Positions 1 to 6,726 of a DNA stretch of 8,757 nt are shown piece after piece. A model generated the notes under the pieces. The model was not told where the DNA came from, searched no databases, and saw nothing but the letters and a program-made list of their open reading frames with translations. The translations under genes were made by a program, and so were the position numbers. Each line of letters opens with the position of its first letter. The stretch's first letter is position 1. The stretch lies in assembly GCA_024404335.1 (NCBI GenBank), contig JAKSQA010000030.1:1-8757 (forward strand). The letters run 5' to 3'. This DNA is from Mailhella sp. (lineage in GTDB: Bacteria; Desulfobacterota; Desulfovibrionia; Desulfovibrionales; Desulfovibrionaceae).

Positions 1-6
1 GTCATG

Positions 7-21
7 CGGTGCGCCGCACCG
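7..21 (+). other. Small GC hairpin upstream of trpS
   Basis: CGGTGC (7-12) and GCACCG (16-21) pair perfectly around a GCC loop. It is followed by GTTCCCG rather than a T-run, so it is at best a weak terminator of an upstream gene or part of the trpS leader. TAAAAT (34-39) resembles a -10 box but has no convincing -35 at the right distance, and it would put the transcript start inside the ribosome binding site. No promoter is therefore called. Confidence 0.3.
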
Positions 22-43
22 TTCCCGTACGCATAAAATTCCG

Positions 44-58
44 AAAGGATGCCATAGC

Positions 59-61
<3 letters not shown>
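44..61 (+). promoter_or_regulatory. trpS ribosome binding site with ACG initiation codon
   Basis: AAAGGA (44-49) followed by 9 nt and then ACG (59-61), which aligns with the initiator Met of TrpRS homologues. The ATG at 49-51 is in another frame and reaches TAG after one further codon (55-57), so it cannot start trpS. No other standard start codon exists in frame upstream. The spacing is normal, which supports 59 as the start position whatever the first base triplet really is. Confidence 0.7.
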
Positions 62-1171
<1,110 letters not shown>

Positions 1172-1406
1172 AGCCCGCCGTGCCTGCGGAAGCGCGGATT
1201 TCCGTATTCCGAAGGGAATTTCAGGAATACGCCGGGAGCCGAAGGCTTCCGGGAAATCAGCTGCGAGAGTGGGGCGGCCTCTTGCGTGGCGTACGGAGAC
1301 TGACCGTCTGCCGTGACATCATGCTCAGGGCAGGGAGCCGCACCGGCGGCGGTGGGGCGGCGTACTCTCCGCATCCCATCCCCTGACATCTCACGCAGCC
1401 GGAACG

Positions 1407-1441
1407 CGCCGACGGCATGCCCGGCCGATATCGGCGTTTTT
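1407..1441 (+). terminator. Possible weak intrinsic terminator
   Basis: CGCCGA (1407-1412) can pair with TCGGCG (1431-1436), followed at once by TTTTT (1437-1441). A competing inner hairpin is GCCG-ATAT-CGGC at 1424-1435. The stem is short and the loop long, so this is much weaker than the terminator 60 bases further on. It may act as a first, leaky stop for trpS transcripts. Confidence 0.35.
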
Positions 1442-1502
1442 AGGTCGATGGAACCGCTGGCCGCAGCTGCCACACACAGGCATTGCTTCCCCTATGGATA
1501 CA

Positions 1503-1533
1503 CGAAAGCCCCGGATTCCGGGGCTTTCGTTTT
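1503..1533 (+). terminator. Strong Rho-independent terminator, + strand
   Basis: A perfect 12-bp stem, CGAAAGCCCCGG (1503-1514) with CCGGGGCTTTCG (1518-1529), a 3-nt ATT loop, then TTTT (1530-1533). It is oriented to stop rightward transcription. The only gene pointing this way is trpS, whose stop codon lies about 330 nt upstream, an unusually long 3' region. It may instead end a short independent transcript. Confidence 0.88.
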
Positions 1534-1557
1534 AACGCCTTCAGGCGGCTGTCTATG

Positions 1558-1577
1558 CGTATGAAAAATTTCATACG
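1558..1577. repeat. Perfect 9-bp inverted repeat, 2-nt spacer
   Basis: CGTATGAAA (1558-1566), AA, TTTCATACG (1569-1577). The short centre cannot form a good RNA loop, so a DNA-binding protein site is more likely than a terminator. No promoter or gene start is visible beside it. Its left arm overlaps a TATGCGTA octamer (1554-1561) that recurs in the other noncoding stretches. Confidence 0.6.
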
Positions 1578-1751
1578 GAAGACACCTTTCCGCTGATGCG
1601 AGGGGTTTCAGACCACCCTCAGACCTGATCCGAGTAATAAGGCTGTGAAAGACGGCTTCCAGCGGGCCGTTGGATGCCTGCCCGGATCAGGCAGACAGGA
1701 AGGCCGCCCAGGGGGATCCTCTGAGCGGCTTCCTATGTACGGCGGGTGGGC

Positions 1752-2651
1752 TCAGGCGGCGTTGAGAAGGCGTGTGCGCCGTACGGCCGCACGCTGCTGC
1801 TGGACGATCCCTATGACTATGAGCAGGATGCCTGCCGGCGTGGTCCAGACGATCTCCTCATGCAGGATCAGCGCGATCCATATCAGGGCAAGAAACGGGA
1901 TGGCGAGCTGGAAGGTGGCCAGCCGGGAGACCGAATCCGTCAGCCTGAACGAGATGCCCAAAAGCATGTAGGGGATTGCCAGCTCGAACAGGGCCACATA
2001 CAGGCCGCCTGTCAGCTGGCGGCCGGTGAGCAGGAATTCCTCTCCGCGGACGAGCATCACGAGGGCGGCGAGGATGAACGCCATGAAGAATCCGGCAAGG
2101 AAACTGAAATGCTGGGGAATGCCGCTTCGAGCGTTCACCGTCCAGTAGACCGCATACATGAAGGGGCATACGCAGATGCAGGCAAGGCCGGTGAGATTGA
2201 TAGGTCCGAGGGATTCGGCGCCGAATACGGAGAGCAGGCCCCCGCAGTAGGCGAAAAGCATCCAGAACACTTCAGCCCATGAGATCCTCTGCCTGAGCAG
2301 GAACGGCGAAAGAAACGCCATGAGAAGGCTCCATGTGTTGTTGATCGGCATGATGATCTGGGGGGATAGGTACTCATAGGCCGTGAACACAAGCGTATAG
2401 AAGAGATAGAGCCATGCGCCGAGCAGCATGGAGACTCCCCAGCGCACCGCCCCCATGTGGAGCAGGGCCCTGAGCTCACCGCGGAAGAGTATGTAGCCGA
2501 GGAAAGCCAGCGCCGCCGGCCCCATGCCGAAGAAGAGTATCTGGGCGGGAGAGAGCGATGCCGCAATGATCTTAAATGCGGCGGGAATCGTAGACCAGAT
2601 GAGGACTGCGGAAATGGTGAGGATATAGGCTTTGGAATTATTGGAAATCAT
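1752..2651 (-). CDS. EamA/DMT-family membrane transporter
   Basis: A 299-residue integral membrane protein of the drug/metabolite transporter superfamily. About ten hydrophobic helices are visible at roughly residues 8-28, 36-56, 71-91, 98-118, 126-144, 152-171, 182-201, 212-232, 242-263 and 269-286. That is the usual two-times-five EamA layout and length. The second repeat ends in the family-typical pattern: a helix rich in small residues, PFLALIWIALILHEE (252-266), and a final helix with a basic cytoplasmic tail. Family members mostly export metabolites or amino acids; nothing here fixes the substrate. The start is ATG at 2651 with the strong site AAGGAGGGAG just upstream. It is divergent from the UlaG-like hydrolase at 2918, which suggests shared regulation. 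It converges on trpS, with no strong terminator of its own seen. Confidence 0.9.
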   Translation of the reverse strand: MISNNSKAYILTISAVLIWSTIPAAFKIIAASLSPAQILFFGMGPAALAFLGYILFRGELRALLHMGAVRWGVSMLLGAWLYLFYTLVFTAYEYLSPQIIMPINNTWSLLMAFLSPFLLRQRISWAEVFWMLFAYCGGLLSVFGAESLGPINLTGLACICVCPFMYAVYWTVNARSGIPQHFSFLAGFFMAFILAALVMLVRGEEFLLTGRQLTGGLYVALFELAIPYMLLGISFRLTDSVSRLATFQLAIPFLALIWIALILHEEIVWTTPAGILLIVIGIVQQQRAAVRRTRLLNAA

Positions 2652-2672
2652 GATCTCCCTCCTTGCATGAAG

Positions 2673-2701
2673 GAAATACGAAGAATATGTGAAAAAGTCA
2701 A
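2673..2701 (-). promoter_or_regulatory. Candidate sigma70-type promoter for the DMT transporter
   Basis: On the minus strand, TTGACT (2701-2696) lies 17 nt before TATTTC (2678-2673). The -35 is 5 of 6 to consensus; the -10 matches only the first three positions. The transcript would begin about 15 nt upstream of the start codon, just ahead of the AAGGAGGGAG site. Confidence 0.4.
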
Positions 2702-2728
2702 TAACTACCTGTTTTTACTGTATAAATG

Positions 2729-2751
2729 CTTCCCCTTTGGGGGAAGGTTTT
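2729..2751 (+). other. Hairpin followed by T-run in divergent control region
   Basis: CTTCCCC (2729-2735) pairs perfectly with GGGGAAG (2740-2746) around TTTG, followed by GTTTT (2747-2751). It looks like a small intrinsic terminator for rightward transcription, but no rightward gene precedes it. It could be a barrier against leakage or an attenuator of a short leader. Confidence 0.35.
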
Positions 2752-2772
2752 CAGAGTTCAGGTATGCGTATG

Positions 2773-2795
2773 CAAATCAAAAAGATTTGTAAATC
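2773..2795. promoter_or_regulatory. Nested inverted repeats, candidate operator
   Basis: CAAATC (2773-2778), five A, GATTTG (2784-2789) form a perfect 6-bp dyad. The right arm then forms a second dyad with the next bases: GATTT (2784-2788), GT, AAATC (2791-2795). Three half-sites of the same kind therefore sit side by side between divergent genes, about 120-145 nt before each start codon. They overlap the weak -35 proposed for the hydrolase gene. They are directly preceded by a tandem GTATGC GTATGC (2762-2773). Confidence 0.45.
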
Positions 2796-2814
2796 AGATA
2801 TGTTGGGTTATTAA
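2787..2814 (+). promoter_or_regulatory. Weak candidate promoter for the UlaG-like gene
   Basis: TTGTAA (2787-2792), 16 nt, TATTAA (2809-2814): each box matches consensus at four of six positions. It is the best pair I found in the AT-rich stretch, but other poor pairs exist, and it would leave a leader of about 95 nt. Confidence 0.22.
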
Positions 2815-2917
2815 GGATAGTATATGTAAAAATTGTAAGTAATTGCTATTTGGGAAAAACATGCTAGCTGTTGCCGCATGGAGCATCCTAGTGAATTGCT
2901 GAAACCGGGAGGACATC

Positions 2918-3712
2918 ATGAGAATACAGCAGATCAGGAACGCCACCCTGCGCATCGAGTATGCGGGCAGAACATTTCTTACGGAGCCCTGGCTTGCCGG
3001 CAGGGGAGAGTTCGGCACCTTCCGCACCAGCGGGGCAGGCTTCCGATGCCGTCCTGAGATGGCGGACATTCCTATGCCGGCATGCGGCCTGCCCTTCGAC
3101 AGGGAGCAGGTGCTGGACGGCGTGGATGCCTGTATATGCACGCATATCCACCCCGACCACATCGACATGGCCCCCGACGGAACCGTCGGGCGCTATCTCC
3201 GCAGGGACATGCCCATCTTTGCGCAGAGCATGGAGGATGCCCGGGCCTTCGTTCGTTCCGGCTTTGAAAACGTGACGGCCATGTACGAGAACAGCGCCTT
3301 TGACGGCATCGAGGTGATTCCTGTTCCTGCACGCCACGGCACGAAGATTCCCTGCGGCCCCGCCTGCGGCGTCATCCTGCGCCATCCGGAGGAAAAGACG
3401 CTCTACATTGCCGGAGATACCATCTGGTATGGCGCGGTTGCGCGCACCGTCCGTGATTTCGCACCCGGCGTCATCGTGGTCAATGCCTGCGCTGCGGAGC
3501 TTCTCGATGAGGGGCGTCTCATCATGGACGATGCCGATGTGGAGAAGGTTGTGCGCGCCGGATCCGGCGCCCGCGTGCTGGTCAGCCACATGGAAGCGGT
3601 CGCGCATGCCACGATAAGCCGGGAGGAGATGCGCCGCCGCCTCGTCAGCCGCGGCGTATGGGACATGGTGGATATGCCCGACGACGGCGAAATCTGTGAG
3701 TACCCTGCCTGA
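2918..3712 (+). CDS. UlaG-like metallo-beta-lactamase-fold hydrolase
   Basis: A 264-residue cytoplasmic protein without a signal peptide. It belongs to the metallo-beta-lactamase superfamily branch that includes L-ascorbate-6-phosphate lactonase UlaG (COG2220 type). Visible metal ligands: the HxHxDH motif H76-I-H-P-D-H81, H140 in PARHG, D167 in YIAGDT, and a late histidine in VSHMEAVAH (H224 or H230), a form typical of this branch. The N-terminus (RIQQIRNATLRIEYAGRTFLTEPWL) is the usual first beta-hairpin. Length matches the family. ATG at 2918 is preceded by GGGAGGA (2907-2913), with rather short spacing. Members hydrolyse lactones, phosphoesters or unknown substrates; the substrate here cannot be told. 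It stands alone on its strand, divergent from the DMT transporter, which may move its substrate or product (inference). Confidence 0.92.
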   Translation: MRIQQIRNATLRIEYAGRTFLTEPWLAGRGEFGTFRTSGAGFRCRPEMADIPMPACGLPFDREQVLDGVDACICTHIHPDHIDMAPDGTVGRYLRRDMPIFAQSMEDARAFVRSGFENVTAMYENSAFDGIEVIPVPARHGTKIPCGPACGVILRHPEEKTLYIAGDTIWYGAVARTVRDFAPGVIVVNACAAELLDEGRLIMDDADVEKVVRAGSGARVLVSHMEAVAHATISREEMRRRLVSRGVWDMVDMPDDGEICEYPA

Positions 3713-3767
3713 CGGATGCCTGCCGTCGCCTCGGTATGCTTCTGCACCCGGATTCCGCCTCGACATG

Positions 3768-3802
3768 GCGGCGGCGTATGCGTATCGGCGTACTGCCGCC
3801 GC
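3768..3802. repeat. GC-rich inverted repeat downstream of the hydrolase
   Basis: GCGGCGGC (3768-3775) and GCCGCCGC (3795-3802) are perfect complements around a 19-nt centre containing TATGCGTATC. A second small hairpin follows directly: GCCGG (3803-3807) / CCGGC (3813-3817). There is no T-run, so these are 3'-UTR structures or chance products of GC-rich DNA. The whole stretch 3713-3970 shows no gene I can support. Confidence 0.4.
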
Positions 3803-3911
3803 GCCGGTCCTTCCGGCAGCCGCTCCTTTCGGGGAAGGTGCTTCGGGCAGTTTTTGCAGGACTGCGTCGGTCGATCGGCATTCCGGATGGTTTGAGCGTA
3901 AAAAAGAGGAA

Positions 3912-3953
3912 ATGAAAAAGAGGAAAAGGCCCATGCCTTTTCCTCTTTTTCAT
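3912..3953. terminator. Bidirectional terminator between convergent genes
   Basis: A perfect 19-bp stem (3912-3930 with 3935-3953) around a CCAT loop. The left arm carries AAAAAGAGGAAAAGGC and the right arm its complement. The GGC/GCC core lies nearest the loop and each strand ends in a T-rich arm, so it can release RNA polymerase from either side. It separates the hydrolase gene (+) from the GltD-like gene (-), whose stop codon is only 17 nt away. Confidence 0.88.
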
Positions 3954-3970
3954 ATGGCGCGTGTGGGCGG

Positions 3971-5035
3971 CTATCTGATCAGATAGGGAATGCGCACCCG
4001 GATGGCCTGGACGGGGCATACGACTTCGCAGGGCAGGCAGTACCAGCAGGTCATGTCGCGTTCGACGGGGCGGCCACAGCCGAGGCAGCGGGCTGCTTCG
4101 GCGCGCACGGCGGCCTCGTCGCTTCCGTCCGTATCGATGCGGGGGGCGTCGGGCAGGTCTTCGGCGGATTCGGGGAGGCCCTGGAAGCGCTCCAGGCCGT
4201 TTGCGGTGCGCACGTCCTGCTCGTAGTCGAGCTCGAAGCCTTCGAGGAAGCTGCAGACGGCTCGTGCAGCCGGGAGGGCCGAAGCCATGGCCTGCAGGCC
4301 GCCGCGGACGGCGGAGCCCTTCACGCAGCTGCCGGCTGCGAAGAGATTGCCGGAGACATGGCCATAGCCGCCGGCCTCGTATTCCGCACCGCTGCCGGTG
4401 CAGACGATCACGGCATCGAATTCCGCGGAAAGCGCGGAGGCATCGGCCTTGATGCCGGTGACGACCGTGATGCCGGCGGCTTCGATCATGGCGGCGGTCT
4501 TTTCAAGGACGTCCTGAGGAATGGGATCGCCTCCGCGGGAAGGCTCGGCGAGGGCGGGGCTCAGGCGGCCGGCGGCCTCGAAGATGGTGACGGCGTGGCC
4601 GCGCTCGCGGATGTGCATGGCGGCCTGCAGTCCGGCGGGGCCGGAGCCGATGACGGCAGCGGTCTTTCCAGAAGGATGCCTGACCTCGGGGGCGGAGTAG
4701 ACGACGGCGGACTGCGTGGAGGCGAGCCACTTCAGCACGGAGCCCATGGCGAGGGAGCCGCCCCTGTGGCCGCGGCTGCAGGAGCGCTCGGCCTTTTCGT
4801 CGCCCCAGGCGGCGAGAAGCCCGCCGAAGGCGGTGCGGCGGCGGAGCTCGCGCGCGGCCTCCTCATCCCTGCCGGCTGCGACGAGGCGCATGATGCCCTG
4901 GTAGTTCACGCCGAGGGGCGATGTCTGGCGGCCGGGGGGCAGGGCGACGCGCAGGTTGTCCATGATGCAGCGGTCGACGCAGTTGCCGCAGGCAAGGCAG
5001 GTCGTGGTGTTGATGGCTATGTTGCTGTCGAACAT
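3971..5035 (-). CDS. Compact GltD-like FAD / [4Fe-4S] electron-transfer protein
   Basis: A 354-residue cytoplasmic protein. In order: an N-terminal CX2CX2CX3C cluster (C13, C16, C19, C23); a helical stretch (about 40-108) resembling the GltD-type N-terminal Fe-S domain, but with only C86 left where the second cysteine set would be; an FAD-binding Rossmann motif VIGSGPAGLQAAM (128-140) with acidic E153; an FDAVIVCTGS strand (206-215); and NLFAAGSCVKGSAV (230-243), the usual closing FAD loop, where the common GD is GS. Cysteines follow at C317 and C320, and a C-terminal CX2CX2CX3CP cluster at C330, C333, C336, C340. GltD and relatives carry a second, NAD(P)H-binding Rossmann domain between the last two FAD elements; here it is missing, hence the short length. 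Likely role: electron transfer to or from the preceding flavoprotein, to which it is joined by a TAATG overlap (1 nt) with AGGAGGT 9 nt before ATG 5035. Its redox partner is unknown. Confidence 0.88.
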   Translation of the reverse strand: MFDSNIAINTTTCLACGNCVDRCIMDNLRVALPPGRQTSPLGVNYQGIMRLVAAGRDEEAARELRRRTAFGGLLAAWGDEKAERSCSRGHRGGSLAMGSVLKWLASTQSAVVYSAPEVRHPSGKTAAVIGSGPAGLQAAMHIRERGHAVTIFEAAGRLSPALAEPSRGGDPIPQDVLEKTAAMIEAAGITVVTGIKADASALSAEFDAVIVCTGSGAEYEAGGYGHVSGNLFAAGSCVKGSAVRGGLQAMASALPAARAVCSFLEGFELDYEQDVRTANGLERFQGLPESAEDLPDAPRIDTDGSDEAAVRAEAARCLGCGRPVERDMTCWYCLPCEVVCPVQAIRVRIPYLIR

Positions 5036-6687
5036 TAGAGAATGACCTCCTCGCCCAGTTCGGAAATGGGAGTCTTTTCAGGGGTGAGCACGCCGTCCTT
5101 GAGCTTGACGACGACATGGCACTTCCAGTTCGCATCGTCGCGAGCGGGGTAGTCGCCGCGGCGGTGCGTCTCGCCCCAGCGGCTTTCCTTGCGGAAGCTG
5201 CCGGCGACGGCGCTGCAGTCGGCGCAGGTGAGCAGGTTCTCGATCTCGTAGAGCTTGGAGAGTTCGTGCCCGCTGTGCACGGCCACATTGCGGAGGTCCT
5301 TTGCAAAGGTCTCCGACCAGTAGTTCCACAGGCTGAACTTGTACTCGTTCTTGGGGGATACGAGGTAGTCGGCCACCATGCGGCGCACCTTGCGCTCGAA
5401 CTCGTGGATCTCGATGTCTCGGCCCTTTGCGCTGAAGCGCTCGGCGTGCTCGGCGCGGACGGCTTCGACGTCGGCCTCGCTGAACATCGTGTCGGGCTGC
5501 TCGGCGCAGTATTTCACGGCCTGCTCGGCGGCAATCTCGCCGAAGACGAAGGCGCCCGTGAGGTGCTGCTTGGCCACGCTCGCGACGTCGCCTGCGGCAT
5601 AGAGGCCGGGCACGGCGGTTTCCGCACGCTCGTTGACGCGGATGCCCGCAAGGCCGTGGCCGCCGCAGAGATAGTATTCGGTGGGCCAGAGCTCGATGTC
5701 GTGCTTGCGGAAGTCGATGCCGCGGCCGCCGAAGAAGCGCTCGTTGACGGGGCGCTCGGTGGTGAAGAGGATATGCTCGATCTCGCGTATCTTCTCCTCC
5801 GGCAGGTGGGAGAGCTGGATGTGCACGGGGCCGCGGCCTTCGGTGAAGGCCACGTTCATGGCGTTGATGTTGTTCACCTCGCCTTCCATGAGCACGGTGC
5901 CCTCGCAGTCGAGCACCTTGGCGCCGCGGGTCACGCAGATGGCGAGCAGGGGCATGTTGCTGTCTTTGATGAGGGCGGTGCGCTGCGTGTACTCCATGCC
6001 GGTGACGCCGGCGCCGGCGCGGAGGGCGAGCACGAAGCCGTCGCCCGTGTTGCCGGGGTAGTCGTACACGCCGTACAGGTAGCCGGAGTTCGGCAGGGTG
6101 AAGCGGCTCACGCCGCCGGAGGCGATGAGCACCGTCTTGGCCCTGCAGACCACGAGCTGGCCGGTGCGCACGTTGAGGCCCACGGCGCCGGCGATGCGGC
6201 CGCCGTCGGTGAGCAGGCGGATGCCCATGACGCGGTTGACGGGGCGTGCGCCGAGGTCGAGGGCGCGCTTCACGAGCATGGCCTTGAGCTCGGGCTCGTC
6301 CATGGCGGTCTGGAACTCGCCCTTCACATGGTACTTGAGGGTCTTGTACTGGCCGTTCTCATCGACGGGGAATTTGACGCCCCAGCCTTCCATCTCCTTA
6401 AGGAGGGCGTAGGAGCGTTCCGCCATGACATGGCTTGGGGCCGCGTCGACGATGCCGCCCGACATCTCGCGCACGGCTTCGAGGTACATCTGCGCGTCGG
6501 TCCTGCCGGGGATGGCCACGATGTTGAGGGCGTCCATGCCGCGGGCGATGGAGCCGCCGTAGGTGATGTCGCTCTTCTCGAAGATGGTGACTCTGAGGGC
6601 GGGGTTCACCTGGAGGGCGCGCATGGCCGCTATGCAGCCGGCGCTGCCGCCGCCGAGGATGAGGAGATCGGTTTCAAGATGCTGCAT
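5035..6687 (-). CDS. AprA/FrdA-like FAD-dependent oxidoreductase
   Basis: A 550-residue cytoplasmic flavoprotein of the fumarate reductase / succinate dehydrogenase / adenylylsulfate reductase alpha superfamily. Visible: N-terminal FAD motif LGGGSAGCIAAMRAL (11-25) with E37; YGGSIARGMDALN (43-55), which lacks the histidine used for covalent FAD in SdhA/FrdA; GDGFVLALRAGA (215-226); CGGHGLAGIRV (341-351); PGLYAAGDVASV (360-371); and a C-terminal helical domain ending with SRWGETHRRGDYPARDDANW (502-521), the family's usual ESR...R.D.P..DD.NW segment. The FrdA-type HGANR motif with the catalytic arginine is absent; instead KQHLTGAFVFGE (373-384) is closer to the adenylylsulfate reductase layout as I recall it. 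A C488-x-x-C491 pair is unexplained. It has no signal peptide and no cytochrome domain, so electrons probably go to the GltD-like partner. AGGAA lies 7 nt before ATG 6687; tctA ends 39 nt upstream. The substrate is unknown. Confidence 0.9.
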   Translation of the reverse strand: MQHLETDLLILGGGSAGCIAAMRALQVNPALRVTIFEKSDITYGGSIARGMDALNIVAIPGRTDAQMYLEAVREMSGGIVDAAPSHVMAERSYALLKEMEGWGVKFPVDENGQYKTLKYHVKGEFQTAMDEPELKAMLVKRALDLGARPVNRVMGIRLLTDGGRIAGAVGLNVRTGQLVVCRAKTVLIASGGVSRFTLPNSGYLYGVYDYPGNTGDGFVLALRAGAGVTGMEYTQRTALIKDSNMPLLAICVTRGAKVLDCEGTVLMEGEVNNINAMNVAFTEGRGPVHIQLSHLPEEKIREIEHILFTTERPVNERFFGGRGIDFRKHDIELWPTEYYLCGGHGLAGIRVNERAETAVPGLYAAGDVASVAKQHLTGAFVFGEIAAEQAVKYCAEQPDTMFSEADVEAVRAEHAERFSAKGRDIEIHEFERKVRRMVADYLVSPKNEYKFSLWNYWSETFAKDLRNVAVHSGHELSKLYEIENLLTCADCSAVAGSFRKESRWGETHRRGDYPARDDANWKCHVVVKLKDGVLTPEKTPISELGEEVIL

Positions 6688-6726
6688 TGTATGTTCCTGT
6701 CCATTGGGGCCGCGGAGGGGCCCGGG

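Larger units (their letters stand above)
1172..1751. other. Noncoding stretch between convergent trpS and DMT transporter
   Basis: About 580 bases with no gene I can support. Open frames on either strand here lack a ribosome binding site and family-like sequence, and they run through hairpins. Besides the terminators and palindrome listed separately, it holds an 8-bp perfect inverted repeat (CGTATTCC 1203-1210 / GGAATACG 1224-1231). This is directly followed by a 9-bp arm pair with one G-U (1232-1240 / 1244-1252) around a GAA loop. These could be processing or stability structures at the 3' end of trpS mRNA. No tRNA, rRNA or known riboswitch pattern was recognised. A weak 5-bp hairpin (1652-1656 / 1666-1670) followed on the minus strand by CTTT is the only terminator-like element downstream of the transporter gene. 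Confidence 0.6.

Noticed and set aside
1172..1751. Search for tRNA, IS-element ends or CRISPR repeats in this and the other noncoding stretches
   Set aside because: No cloverleaf-like pattern, no transposase fragment, no target-site duplications and no regularly spaced repeats were seen.
2888..3934. A 348-codon minus-strand frame opposite the UlaG-like gene
   Set aside because: It covers a gene with all metal-binding motifs in place, its own start would lie inside the bidirectional terminator, and the translation matches nothing I know.
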